The notes under the pieces: model-generated
Databases searched by the model: none
Told to the model about the DNA's origin: nothing
Seen by the model: only the letters and a program-made list of their open reading frames with translations
Made by a program: the position numbers and the translations under genes
NCBI GenBank assembly: GCA_902536085.1
Contig: CACAWF010000003.1
Coordinates: 1-64,000, forward strand
Direction: 5' to 3'
From: an uncultured Pelagibacteraceae bacterium
GTDB taxonomy: Bacteria > Pseudomonadota > Alphaproteobacteria > Pelagibacterales > Pelagibacteraceae
DNA length: 64,000 nucleotides
Shown here: positions 27,899 through 36,900 of the stretch, in pieces
Layout of the letters: each line of letters opens with the position of its first letter
Position numbering within the stretch: position 1 is the first letter of the stretch

Positions 27899-29173
27899 AT
27901 GAACTTACAAGAATTAAAGCAAAAAAATCCTGCAGAGCTTATTAATGAAGCTGAAAAATTAGGTATTGAAAATCCTAGCACACTGAGGAAGCAAGAAATA
28001 TTATTTGCTATTCTAAAAAAGCTTGCTGAAAAAAATGAGCAAATAACAGCTACTGGAGTTCTGGAAGTTTTACAAGACGGGTTTGGTTTTTTGCGTGCAA
28101 TTGAGTCTAATTATTTACCCGGGCCAGACGACATATATGTGAGTCCAAGCCAAATAAGAAAGTTCGGTTTGAGAACCGGGGACTCTGTTGAAGGTGAAAT
28201 AAGGGGACCTAAAGATGCAGAAAGATATTTTGCTCTTCTTAAAGTTAATAAAATCAACTTTGATGATCCAGATAAAGGAAAAAATAAAATTGCCTTTGAC
28301 AACTTAACACCGCTATATCCTAACGAAAGAATAAAGCTAGAAGTCGAAACCGCGAAGATTGAAAAAAAACCTGACAACACAGCTAGATTAATCGATCTTG
28401 TAAGCCCTATCGGAAAAGGGCAAAGATCTTTAATAGTATCTCCACCGAGGGCTGGTAAAACTATCATATTACAAAATATTGCTCAATCCATTACAGCTAA
28501 TCATCCTGAGTGCTATTTAATGGTTTTGCTAATTGATGAGAGACCAGAAGAAGTTACGGATATGCAAAGATCAGTCAAAGGTGAAGTCGTTGCTTCAACC
28601 TTTGATGAGCCAGCATCAAGACACGTTGCTGTGGCTGAGATGGTAATAGAAAAGGCTAAAAGGTTGGTTGAGCACAAAAAAGATGTTGTTATTTTATTGG
28701 ACTCCATAACTAGACTTGGAAGAGCTTATAATGCAGTAATACCAAGTTCAGGAAAAGTCTTGACCGGAGGAGTTGATGCAAATGCCCTTCAAAGACCAAA
28801 AAGGTTTTTTGGAGCAGCTAGAAATGTGGAGGAAGGCGGTTCATTAACAATTATCTCTACGGCATTAATTGATACCGGAAGTAGGATGGATGAAGTAATT
28901 TTCGAAGAATTCAAAGGAACAGGTAATTCAGAATTAATTCTTGATAGAAAAGTTGCAGACAAAAGAATTTATCCAGCTTTAGACATTACTAGATCAGGCA
29001 CAAGAAGAGAGGAACTTTTATTTGCAAAAGACGAATTATCCAAAATGAATGTTTTGAGAAGAATTATAAGCCCTATGGGAACTATGGATGGTATCGAGTT
29101 TCTCATCTCTAAATTAAAAAATACAAAAAATAACTCAGATTTCTTTGACTCTATGAACAAATCTGCAAACTAA
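27899..29173 (+). CDS. rho: Transcription termination factor Rho
   Basis: Hexameric RNA helicase that ends transcription. An N-terminal helical domain is followed by the cold-shock-like RNA-binding domain ([31 protein letters not shown]). The ATPase domain shows Walker A PPRAGKT (about residues 182-188), [14 protein letters not shown] and [15 protein letters not shown]. At 424 residues there is no extra N-terminal insertion. rho beside hem genes and mnmE-region genes is typical of the alphaproteobacterial origin neighbourhood. Confidence 0.98.
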   Translation: MNLQELKQKNPAELINEAEKLGIENPSTLRKQEILFAILKKLAEKNEQITATGVLEVLQDGFGFLRAIESNYLPGPDDIYVSPSQIRKFGLRTGDSVEGEIRGPKDAERYFALLKVNKINFDDPDKGKNKIAFDNLTPLYPNERIKLEVETAKIEKKPDNTARLIDLVSPIGKGQRSLIVSPPRAGKTIILQNIAQSITANHPECYLMVLLIDERPEEVTDMQRSVKGEVVASTFDEPASRHVAVAEMVIEKAKRLVEHKKDVVILLDSITRLGRAYNAVIPSSGKVLTGGVDANALQRPKRFFGAARNVEEGGSLTIISTALIDTGSRMDEVIFEEFKGTGNSELILDRKVADKRIYPALDITRSGTRREELLFAKDELSKMNVLRRIISPMGTMDGIEFLISKLKNTKNNSDFFDSMNKSAN

Positions 29174-29196
29174 TAAAAAAATTATTGAATAGTTTG
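29166..29196. terminator. Possible bidirectional terminator between rho and the LON-domain gene
   Basis: CAAACTA at 29166-29172 pairs with TAGTTTG at 29190-29196, with inner AATAA/TTATT pairing and A/T runs in between. It spans the tail-to-tail junction of two converging genes. The stem is AT-rich and has a bulge, so it is only a modest candidate. Confidence 0.35.
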
Positions 29197-29799
29197 ATTA
29201 TTATAATTCACGTCATGCAAGTAAAAACTAATAATATTTTCTAAAGTTTCAATTTTATCTTTTGCCGTCAAGGCTTCCAAAAGCTTTTGTTTTTCCTCAT
29301 TAGTTACGGGAGATATCATTGATAAAGTATTTATTTTTTGCATTTTATCTAATTTTTCAAATTCTCTCCAATTCAACAGCAATCCATTCTTTCTAAAAAA
29401 AATTTTTGCCTTATCCATTAACTCTTCAGTGCTTTTTTCTTCTGAGATATTTTTTAGATCTATCTCAAAATTTTTATAATCAACTTTAAATTCTCTGTAC
29501 AATTTATCATTTTTTATTTCCTCTAATATTTTAAATCTAATTAGACCTGTTAAATTAATCAAAATTCTACCGTCTTTACTTTTTTGTAAGTCACTAATTT
29601 TACCCAAGCACCCAATTCTATAAACCTCGCTACCACTTTTTTGAGATTGCACCATACCCATCAATTTGTCTTTTCTATATGTGTCATTCACAAGATCTAA
29701 ATATCTCTGCTCGAAAATATTAAGTGGTAGGTTTGTTTTTGGAAAATAAATCACTCCATTCAAGGGAAAGATTGGGATTATACTTGGAAAATTTTTCAT
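29182..29799 (-). CDS. LON substrate-binding-domain protein
   Basis: A 205-residue protein consisting of the Lon N-terminal (PUA-like) domain without ATPase or protease parts. It starts IPIFPLNGVIYFPKTNLPLNIFEQRYL and contains GCLGKISDLQKSKDGRILINLTGLIRFKI, both typical. Stand-alone LON-domain proteins are widespread in Alphaproteobacteria, with no firm function. It converges on rho and diverges from the tRNA-Gly gene. Confidence 0.9.
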   Translation of the reverse strand: MKNFPSIIPIFPLNGVIYFPKTNLPLNIFEQRYLDLVNDTYRKDKLMGMVQSQKSGSEVYRIGCLGKISDLQKSKDGRILINLTGLIRFKILEEIKNDKLYREFKVDYKNFEIDLKNISEEKSTEELMDKAKIFFRKNGLLLNWREFEKLDKMQKINTLSMISPVTNEEKQKLLEALTAKDKIETLENIISFYLHDVNYNNQTIQ

Positions 29800-29851
29800 A
29801 AAAATATTATATAAAAATTTTTAAATTACTGATAGCGACATTTTATTTATG

Positions 29852-29881
29852 TTGACCACTCAGGAGTCCATATAATATAGT
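29852..29881 (+). promoter_or_regulatory. Candidate promoter for tRNA-Gly and phhB
   Basis: TTGACC (29852-29857) followed after 18 bases by TATAGT (29876-29881). A consensus TATAAT at 29871-29876 overlaps but would give a 13-base spacer. Either -10 would start transcription shortly before the tRNA at 29894. Confidence 0.5.
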
Positions 29882-29893
29882 TCTTTTTAATTT

Positions 29894-29968
29894 GCGGGCA
29901 TAGCTCAGTGGTAGAGCGTCTCGTTGCCAACGAGAAGGTCGAGGGTTCAAGTCCCTTTGCCCGCTCCA
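29894..29968 (+). tRNA. tRNA-Gly(GCC)
   Basis: A complete cloverleaf. The acceptor strand GCGGGCA pairs with TGCCCGC, the D arm contains AGCTCAGTGGTAGAGC, and the anticodon stem TCTCGT/ACGAGA surrounds loop TGCCAA region with anticodon GCC. The T arm GAGGGTTCAAGTCCCTT has the TTCAA loop, and CCA is encoded at 29966-29968. The phhB start codon lies only eight bases downstream. Confidence 0.97.
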
Positions 29969-29976
29969 ATAAAACT

Positions 29977-30312
29977 ATGAGTGATTTAGCTAATAAAAAA
30001 TGTGTCCCTTGTGAAGGCAACATACCTCCATTTGATAAAGATGAAATTCATAAATATCTTAAAAAAGTTGATGGGTGGGACGTTAACAGCAACCAAGACA
30101 AAAGTTTTTTCTTAACCAAGGAATTTTCATTTGAAAATTTTAAGGAAAGCCAAAATTTTGTAAATAGTGTTGGACAAATAGCAGAAGAAGAAAATCATCA
30201 TCCAGATATTTCTTTTGGCTGGGGGTATTGCAAAGTTAAAATTTTTACACATGCAATTAAAGGTTTAGCTGAGAGCGATTTTATTTTAGCTGCTAAAATT
30301 GATAAAATTTAA
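29977..30312 (+). CDS. phhB: Pterin-4a-carbinolamine dehydratase
   Basis: A 111-residue protein of the PCD/DCoH family, which recycles the 4a-hydroxy-pterin cofactor of aromatic hydroxylases. The motif EENHHPDISFGWGYCKVKIFTHAIKGL holds the catalytic histidines. The ATG at 29977 is chosen because the frame further upstream runs through the tRNA. With the tRNA ending at 29968, there is no room for a normal ribosome binding site outside the tRNA. No phenylalanine hydroxylase gene is in the window, so another pterin-dependent role is possible. Confidence 0.93.
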   Translation: MSDLANKKCVPCEGNIPPFDKDEIHKYLKKVDGWDVNSNQDKSFFLTKEFSFENFKESQNFVNSVGQIAEEENHHPDISFGWGYCKVKIFTHAIKGLAESDFILAAKIDKI

Positions 30313-31863
30313 TTAGTGATTAAAGTGTCTCACACTAGTAAATAACATTTTAATTTTCGCTTTATCTGCTGCATTTATGATTTCTTGATCTCTTATAGAA
30401 CCTCCAGGCTGAACTATTATTTTTACTCCTGCTTTAATAAGGATTTTCAAGCCATCCGAAAAGGGAAAGAAGGCGTCAGAAGCTGCTATTGAGTTTTTAA
30501 TTTTCTTTGGAAGAAATTTTTTTGCTTTTTGTATAGCAATCTTGCAACTATCTAATCTACTTGGTTGACCAGCTCCGATACCTATTGTTGAAAAATTTTT
30601 ACATAAAACTATTGCATTAGATTTTACATACTTACTAATATTAAAAGCAAATTTAATTTCAGATAATTCTTTTTTATTAGGTTTTAATTTTGTGACACAT
30701 TTTAATTTTTTACTATCAAGTATCATTTTATTTTTGTTTTGAATAAGAAAAGATCCATCAAATGTTTTTATTGAGGTTATATTTTTTGGCTTGTATTTTG
30801 ATATATCTATTATTCTTAAGTTCTTCTTTTTCTTTAAAACTTTCAATGACTTTGAATCAAACCCTTTAGCCAATATCACTTCGATAAAATTTTTAGAAAT
30901 TTCTGAGGCTATCTTTTCACTAATTCTGTAATTGCAAGCTATAACACCGCCAAATGCGCTTAACGGATCACAATTTAAAGCATTTCTGAACGACTCCATT
31001 GTATCTCTATTTTCAGAAACGCCACATGGATTTGCATGTTTAATAATAACTGTGCCAGCTCCTTTTTTTAAAGAGTCTAGCGTATCCAAGGCAGCAAATA
31101 TATCGTTATAATTATTATAACTTAATTCCTTACCATGCAATTGGGAAAAACTCAGTTCTGTATCGTTGTAATCATTTACATAAATTGAACTATTTTGGTG
31201 CGGATTTTCTCCATATCTAAGTCTTTTTAATTTCCTTCCGAAAATAGTTTTACGTTCTGGGAACTGAATATTTAACTTATTATTAAACCAATTAGCTATC
31301 ATTGAGTCGTAATAAGCGGTTAAGCCAAAAGCTTTTGACGACATCAGCTGTCTAAACTTTAAACTTGTTTTACCCTTGTATTTCTCTAATTCTTTTATGA
31401 GAGATGTGTAATCGTTTTTATTAGTAATAATTGTGACATTCTTATAGTTTTTTGCTGCAGATCTAACCATTGTTGGCCCACCAATGTCAATATTTTCAAT
31501 TATTTTTTTGAAATTTTTGGTTTCTTTAACAACTTTTTGGAAAGGGTAAAAATTAACTACGATTAAATCAATAGATGGAAAATTTTGTTTTAACATTTCA
31601 TTTTTATGAGATTTATTTTGTCTGTCGTGAAGAATTCCAGCATGTATCTTAGGGTGAAGAGTTTTGACGCGACCGTCAAGCATCTCATTGAAACCAGTAT
31701 ATTTCGAAAGCTCAATACAATTATAACCAAGTTTTTTTATAAAATTGTATGTCCCACCAGAACTTATTATTTTAATATTAAACTTTTTTAAAATTTTTAA
31801 TAAAGGTATAATATTCTCTTTATTTGAAACAGAAACTAAGGCATTTTTAATTTTTAAGTTCAT
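30313..31863 (-). CDS. purH: Bifunctional AICAR transformylase / IMP cyclohydrolase
   Basis: Last two steps of IMP synthesis. The N-terminal MGS-like cyclohydrolase domain starts ALVSVSNKENIIPLL and includes GTYNFIKKLGY and MLDGRVKTLHPKIHAGIL. The transformylase domain carries LRYGENPHQ, IIKHANPCGVS (catalytic Lys-His) and AFGGVIACN. At 516 residues it is full length. It ends at the base after phhB on the opposite strand and is preceded by the heparinase-family gene two bases away. Confidence 0.97.
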   Translation of the reverse strand: MNLKIKNALVSVSNKENIIPLLKILKKFNIKIISSGGTYNFIKKLGYNCIELSKYTGFNEMLDGRVKTLHPKIHAGILHDRQNKSHKNEMLKQNFPSIDLIVVNFYPFQKVVKETKNFKKIIENIDIGGPTMVRSAAKNYKNVTIITNKNDYTSLIKELEKYKGKTSLKFRQLMSSKAFGLTAYYDSMIANWFNNKLNIQFPERKTIFGRKLKRLRYGENPHQNSSIYVNDYNDTELSFSQLHGKELSYNNYNDIFAALDTLDSLKKGAGTVIIKHANPCGVSENRDTMESFRNALNCDPLSAFGGVIACNYRISEKIASEISKNFIEVILAKGFDSKSLKVLKKKKNLRIIDISKYKPKNITSIKTFDGSFLIQNKNKMILDSKKLKCVTKLKPNKKELSEIKFAFNISKYVKSNAIVLCKNFSTIGIGAGQPSRLDSCKIAIQKAKKFLPKKIKNSIAASDAFFPFSDGLKILIKAGVKIIVQPGGSIRDQEIINAADKAKIKMLFTSVRHFNH

Positions 31864-31865
31864 AA

Positions 31866-33509
31866 TTAAATATTTTTCTTAATTTCCCAATTAAAAGATT
31901 TATCTTTATTAACTAAATTACCAGAAATTGTAATACAAGTATTATCTAATATTTTTTTACCTCCTAAGTATATTCCTTTCTCAATTTCAATATTTTCATC
32001 TTTCACGGTGAAAAGTAAGGACTTGTTCTTTGATATCTGTATTAAAGCCCCATTTCCGCTCATAGTTTTAATCGCATTTAATGAGGGATCTAAGTGAAAC
32101 CTAAATACATATCGTATTGGAATACCGTCACTTTTTTTTAAAATATGATCTATGCCTCGAAGCTTATTTTTTTCCTGATCTAGATAAATTTCTCTTTTAT
32201 GGATGCAACCAAAATCTTTCTCATATCCGTTGTGAGACACAGAAGATCCATTTAAAAAATTGCTGTTCTCAAATTTTAGATTACTAGTTTTAAAAGTATT
32301 TTTTATTGCGTTCCCAAATATTCTATTAATTAGTTTATTCCTCTCAAACTTAGTGATACTTGTATCGTTTATAGTAAGTGTTGTCTGACTGGCTGTTAGT
32401 CTGCTGATAAGTTCTGCTTTAGCCGAAATTTTATTTCCAAAGCCACAATTAGTGATGATTTTATGCCCGTCTAAAAAATACTCAAAAGAGAGAGGACCCG
32501 ATTGATAATTTTTCGAGAAATTTTTATTTGGAGGACCTCCGACATCGAAGTAAATCGCTTGACTTTTAGATTTTGCATAAAATATGCCACCAATAACGAT
32601 TTTTTTATCTTTTTTACTTACTTTTAAGTTCTCTAAGTATTTATCAAAACTCTTTAAATCGTTTTCAGAACCACCATTAAAAAGTGGAACTTGATTATTA
32701 GGAGTTTTAAGAAACTTTATACACGTTAAATTTTTTTTGATTATATCGTCCAAGAATTCCGGCATATAAAGCTGAGCGTCTTTGATGGTTTCGTGACACA
32801 AAATTAAATACTTAGTAAAAGATATAAGATCATTTGGGCTTCTTGATAAAGGGAAACCATCTTTATCAAAATGGTATTTTGTAAATCTTTCGAGTTCTTT
32901 TATTCCAATATTGTAATTTTCCTCATACTCTCTAAAAACTATTCCGGATAAAATTAACGCACAAAATATCTCGATTCTTTTAAGAGGCTCTTTTTCAAAT
33001 CTTAGATTCTTTTTAAGATGATTACATTGAGATATTATATTTTGAAATAAATTCTTTTTAAATTCGAATGTTCCATTATTAATTATTATATCTATATTAA
33101 GCATCCAGCTAATTACTCTTTTACTTAACGTAGAGGTTTCCCAAATTTGTTTTTTAAAATTCGAATACTTTAACATCCAAATATAAATTATTTTTTGGAT
33201 ATTTTTCCTATCGATTTTTCTATCAATTAAATTGAGCCATAAAAAGTTATGATGTTCTAAAATATTTTTATTTTTGATTTCTAACCAAAAATCATTTGGG
33301 TTTACATCATTAATCTTGAATAATCTTTTTCTGTACTGAGATATGATTGACAATAAAAAAGGATTAGGGTTAAAGTATACTTGAGTTGGTATTTTAGACT
33401 TTAAAGATTTGTTGTAACTTTTGGATGAAAAATATATCTTTTTAATAAACTTAATAAAACTTATTTGCAAAGCTACTAGATAAAAATAGGCACCTTTTAA
33501 GCCAAACAT
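31866..33509 (-). CDS. Heparinase II/III-family protein
   Basis: A 547-residue protein with the two-part layout of heparinase II/III-like proteins. An N-terminal alpha/alpha-barrel part contains DGFPLSRSPNDLISFTKYLILCHETIK. A C-terminal beta-sandwich part contains SRLTASQTTLTINDTSITKF, the family's conserved histidine-region equivalent, but with Gln in place of the usual His. Members are polysaccharide lyases or of unknown role. Location between purH and rpe is common in Alphaproteobacteria, but substrate and activity are unknown. There is no clear signal peptide. Confidence 0.85.
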   Translation of the reverse strand: MFGLKGAYFYLVALQISFIKFIKKIYFSSKSYNKSLKSKIPTQVYFNPNPFLLSIISQYRKRLFKINDVNPNDFWLEIKNKNILEHHNFLWLNLIDRKIDRKNIQKIIYIWMLKYSNFKKQIWETSTLSKRVISWMLNIDIIINNGTFEFKKNLFQNIISQCNHLKKNLRFEKEPLKRIEIFCALILSGIVFREYEENYNIGIKELERFTKYHFDKDGFPLSRSPNDLISFTKYLILCHETIKDAQLYMPEFLDDIIKKNLTCIKFLKTPNNQVPLFNGGSENDLKSFDKYLENLKVSKKDKKIVIGGIFYAKSKSQAIYFDVGGPPNKNFSKNYQSGPLSFEYFLDGHKIITNCGFGNKISAKAELISRLTASQTTLTINDTSITKFERNKLINRIFGNAIKNTFKTSNLKFENSNFLNGSSVSHNGYEKDFGCIHKREIYLDQEKNKLRGIDHILKKSDGIPIRYVFRFHLDPSLNAIKTMSGNGALIQISKNKSLLFTVKDENIEIEKGIYLGGKKILDNTCITISGNLVNKDKSFNWEIKKNI

Positions 33510-33512
33510 TTA

Positions 33513-34176
33513 TTAATTTTTTCTTAAAATTTCTATATTTTTTTTTAGATCACCTTTATTTTCTTTGAAGATAGTTGATCCTGAAACAAGAATATTTGCT
33601 CCAGCTTGTTTTGCTAAAGAGCAATTTTCAAAATTAATCCCCCCCATCTATTTCAATGTCTACATTAAAGCTTTTTGACTTTATTATTTGTTTCAGTTGT
33701 TTTGTTTTTTCCAACACTTCTGGCATAAACTTTTGTCCTCCAAATCCTGGTTCAACACTCATTATTAAAACTAGATCGATCTCACCTAAATGATCTTTTA
33801 TCAAATCAATACTTGATTTTGGTTTAAGAGAAATTCCAACTTTTTTGTTTTCTTTTTTTATTAGCTCTATAGTTTTAGAAGTGTCTTTAGTAGCCTCAGG
33901 GTGAAAGGTAATTATATCCGCCCCTGCACTGGCGTAGTCTTTAATAAAATTATCTACTGGAGAAATCATTAAATGAACATCGAATACTTTTTTTGTTAGA
34001 GGCCTCAGTTTTTTAATTACTTCAGGACCAATTGTGAGATTTGGCACAAAATGTCCATCCATTACATCTATGTGTATGTAATCAGCACCTGCTTTTTCTA
34101 AAGAGATAACTTCTGCTCCCAACTTGCTAAAATCAGCTGATAAAATAGACGGTGAAATTTTGATTAGACTGCTCAT
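33513..34176 (-). pseudogene. rpe: Ribulose-phosphate 3-epimerase, frameshifted
   Basis: Interconverts ribulose-5-phosphate and xylulose-5-phosphate. The frame from 34176 encodes 180 residues (SPSILSADFSKLGAEV, IHIDVMDGHFVPNLTIGP, VLIMSVEPGFGGQKFMP), then reaches DGGD and a stop at 33634. The one-base-shifted frame continues INFENCSLAKQAGANILVSGSTIF to a stop at 33513. This restores the family's phosphate-binding C-terminus and a total of about 220 residues. The shift lies in a seven-G run (33639-33645 on the plus strand as C7); six Gs would be in frame. It may be a sequencing error, a real mutation, or slippage-tolerant decoding. Confidence 0.93.
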
Positions 34177-34220
34177 TCTACATTTATATTTTAATCTTAA
34201 ATTTTGTCAAAAAAATAAGA

Positions 34221-34556
34221 TTAATTAAACAGTTGATATAATTGTCTTGAAAAATCGCTCTCTAAAGGAAATGCTAGCATTCCCCAAACATCATAACCAA
34301 GGATATAAGGCATGGCGTAGAATCTGAATAAATAAAAAAACCATGCAACGTATAAGGCTATGAAAGGTCCAAATAAGAAACTTGGAGTAATGAATTTAAA
34401 TAAATTAATTATAGGGTTTGTAGTTTTTACAAATATTCTCATGAAAAAAAAAGTAGAATCCTCTTTTTGAAAAATATTCATGAATGCACGACCAATTAAA
34501 GTCCACATTATTGTCCCAAGTGTATAATCTAAAACTATTGCCCAAGTTGGTATCAT
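34221..34556 (-). CDS. Small membrane protein, YggT-like pattern, unknown function
   Basis: A 111-residue protein that I do not recognise with certainty. It has hydrophobic stretches near residues 5-25 and 60-85. A central NPIINLFKFITPSFL segment resembles, only loosely, the PxxxIxP pattern of YggT proteins. It sits between the symporter gene and rpe on the same strand, downstream of a GC-rich terminator. Product and role remain unknown; the similarity to YggT is a guess from pattern. Confidence 0.6.
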   Translation of the reverse strand: MIPTWAIVLDYTLGTIMWTLIGRAFMNIFQKEDSTFFFMRIFVKTTNPIINLFKFITPSFLFGPFIALYVAWFFYLFRFYAMPYILGYDVWGMLAFPLESDFSRQLYQLFN

Positions 34557-34586
34557 ATTTCTAAATTATCATGATTTAGGTAAAAA

Positions 34587-34613
34587 AAAAGGGGCGAATA
34601 AATCGCCCCTTTT
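34587..34613 (-). terminator. Rho-independent terminator after the sodium:solute symporter
   Basis: The GC stem GGGGCGA (34591-34597) pairs with TCGCCCC (34603-34609) around a 5-base loop. It is extended by AAAA/TTTT, giving a T tract on either strand. It lies 20 bases past the symporter stop. The high-GC stem stands out in this AT-rich background. Confidence 0.9.
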
Positions 34614-34632
34614 AATTTTAAATAATTGTTAA

Positions 34633-36489
34633 TTAGTGTTGCTTACCAAGAATAGCCTTACCTGTTGGTATTCTTGTATCGTCTACTAATTTTTGTGTAG
34701 CTGGACTTGGCTCTTTAGTCATTAAACTGACTACCACCATTACAACTAAACAAATTGGTGCTCCAATTAAACCAAATCTTAAGTGGTCAATACCTAAGAA
34801 AGGAGTATTCACACCGCCCCATAAAGGAACTGAGAATTTAGGGAACACCCACGTTAAGTAAACTGTTCCTGACACAATTCCTGCAATGATACCGGCGATT
34901 GCACCTTCTCTAGTAGCTCTCTTCCACCATACACCAAGTACAAGTGGGAAGAATAAACCTGACATTGCAAAGTCGAATGCCCAAGCAACCGAACCTAAGA
35001 TACTTGTTAGCCTGAAAGAGGCTATGTAAGCACCAGCAGCTCCGATTATTACTAGAAGTACACGAGCAACTAACAGTCTTTTTGAAGTCTCCGCTTTTGG
35101 ATTTATGATCTTGTAGTAAATGTCGTGTGATAACGCATTTGAGATCGCAAGAACTAATCCATCGGCAGTTGACATGGCAGCAGCCATACCACCAGCAAAC
35201 ACTAGTCCTGAGATTACGAACGGTAGACCCGCTACTTCTGGAGTAGCTAATACTACAACGTCACCTCTCATGAACCATTCGTTCAACTGAAGTACTCCGT
35301 CACCATTAAAGTCTGCGATAAATACTTGTTTAACTTCAGACCATCTTTGTACCCACTCTATCGACTGAACTTCAGAAATAGATTTTCCGATAATTCCAGT
35401 TGGTAGATTTGGATCCATCAATGCTAATTTAGACAATGTCGCTAACATAGGCGCTGAAGAGTAAAGTAAGAAAATAAAGAATAGCGACCAAGCTACTGAT
35501 TTTCTTGCTGCTCTTACTGTAGGAGTTGTAAAGTATCTCATTAAGATATGAGGTAACGATGCAGTTCCCACCATCATACAAATCGCTAACGATAAGTATT
35601 TCCAGACAGCCATTCCACCTTCAGGTACTCCAGAGTGAGTTCCAGAGATGTATTTCAATCCTCCTGGTACCCCAGCTGCTTTCATATCTGCGGCGCTGTT
35701 TTTAACTAGTCCAAATTGTTGTTCAAGTTCACCAAGTCTTGCAACTTCATCACCTAACATTAAGTGAGGGAAAATTCCTCCACCAACGTTAGAACTAATC
35801 CAGAATACTGGTATTAAGTATGCGATGATTAATACAATGTACTGAGCAACCTGTGTCCAAGTTACGGCTCTCATTCCACCAAGCATTGAACAGATAAGGA
35901 TACTTATTAATCCTACCCATACACCTGCTTCAAACGGAATTCCAAGAGCTCTAGAAGCAATTGTTCCCGTAGCATTAATTTGGGCTGTTACGTAAGTAAA
36001 TGATGCTATGAAAAGCACGAATACAGCTGCAGCTCTTACTGCATTACCACCGTATCGTGTTCCGATAAAATCAGGAACTGTGTAACATCCAAACTTTCTT
36101 AGGTACGGAGCCATTAGAGTTGCAACAAGTACGTATCCTCCTGTCCAACCTACTAAGAAGGCCATATAAGTATAACCACCAAAGTAAACTCCACCCGCTA
36201 AAGCTACGAATGATGCACCTGACATCCAGTCAGCTGCTGTTGCCATCCCGTTAAATACGGTAGGCACTTGTCTTCCTGCAACATAGTAGGCATCTACTTG
36301 TATGGTTCTTGATAAATAACCGATTAAGGCATAAATCAATACCGTGAAAGCTACGAACATCACTCCGATGTTTTTAGCTGACACACCTGCTTGCTCTGCT
36401 AATGCCATCAAAATGATGAACACTATAAAGCCACCAGTGTAGGTACCATATATTTTAGGAAGGTTTTGTATAAAATCTCCTTTAAACAT
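34633..36489 (-). CDS. Sodium:solute symporter, probable acetate/monocarboxylate uptake
   Basis: A 618-residue protein with about 13 membrane helices, of the SSS family, matching the large VC_2705-type members that pair with a DUF4212 subunit. It contains GRQVPTVFNGMATAADWMSGASF and FAGGMAAAMSTADGLVLAISNALSHD, the conserved sodium-site regions. A polar insertion at roughly residues 393-404 has the exact spacing of an EF-hand calcium loop (DFNGDGVLQLNE). The DUF4212 gene overlaps its start by one base, and acs is about 1 kb upstream, so acetate or a similar acid is a plausible substrate; this is inference. Confidence 0.9.
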   Translation of the reverse strand: MFKGDFIQNLPKIYGTYTGGFIVFIILMALAEQAGVSAKNIGVMFVAFTVLIYALIGYLSRTIQVDAYYVAGRQVPTVFNGMATAADWMSGASFVALAGGVYFGGYTYMAFLVGWTGGYVLVATLMAPYLRKFGCYTVPDFIGTRYGGNAVRAAAVFVLFIASFTYVTAQINATGTIASRALGIPFEAGVWVGLISILICSMLGGMRAVTWTQVAQYIVLIIAYLIPVFWISSNVGGGIFPHLMLGDEVARLGELEQQFGLVKNSAADMKAAGVPGGLKYISGTHSGVPEGGMAVWKYLSLAICMMVGTASLPHILMRYFTTPTVRAARKSVAWSLFFIFLLYSSAPMLATLSKLALMDPNLPTGIIGKSISEVQSIEWVQRWSEVKQVFIADFNGDGVLQLNEWFMRGDVVVLATPEVAGLPFVISGLVFAGGMAAAMSTADGLVLAISNALSHDIYYKIINPKAETSKRLLVARVLLVIIGAAGAYIASFRLTSILGSVAWAFDFAMSGLFFPLVLGVWWKRATREGAIAGIIAGIVSGTVYLTWVFPKFSVPLWGGVNTPFLGIDHLRFGLIGAPICLVVMVVVSLMTKEPSPATQKLVDDTRIPTGKAILGKQH

Positions 36490-36746
36490 TAGTCATCCTC
36501 TCTTTCTGAGAAACCATGTTCTTCGTCGATTTTTTCTTGTTTATTTGCAGTCCAAAACAAAATTATTACAAAGGCAAGAAGTGAACCTTGCGCAGTCATA
36601 TAATATGCTAGTGGATAGCCAAGAAAAGACATCGTGTTCAGTTCAGAACCAAACATGAAGATCACTAATGAGAAGAAAGCCCAAAGAACCAATGTTACGA
36701 TCATATGGTTTTTGGTCTTATTCCAATATGCGTCTTTATTTGACAT
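36489..36746 (-). CDS. DUF4212 small subunit of the sodium:solute symporter
   Basis: An 85-residue protein with two membrane helices (about residues 14-33 and 45-64) and a charged tail. It matches DUF4212 (YWNKTKNHMIVTLVLWAFFSLVIFMFG, then PLAYYMTAQGSLLAFVIILFWTANKQEK). These proteins are found next to VC_2705-type symporters and are thought to be accessory subunits. A strong ribosome binding site (GGGGG) precedes the ATG, and its stop overlaps the symporter start by one base. Confidence 0.93.
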   Translation of the reverse strand: MSNKDAYWNKTKNHMIVTLVLWAFFSLVIFMFGSELNTMSFLGYPLAYYMTAQGSLLAFVIILFWTANKQEKIDEEHGFSEREDD

Positions 36747-36900
36747 ATTTCCCCCTATTTATTTTTTAACTTTTACGTAAAAAGTACTCTTATTGCTGGG
36801 GAGCATACTGATTATGAGTTGAATTAAAAGAGAAAAAAGGACCCCAAAACCAATTTGAAATGCTATAAGACAAGTAAATAAAGGGTTTTTTAAATACAAC

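Noticed and set aside
29908..29976. In-frame upstream extension of phhB
   Set aside because: It runs through the tRNA-Gly gene; the family homology begins after the ATG at 29977.
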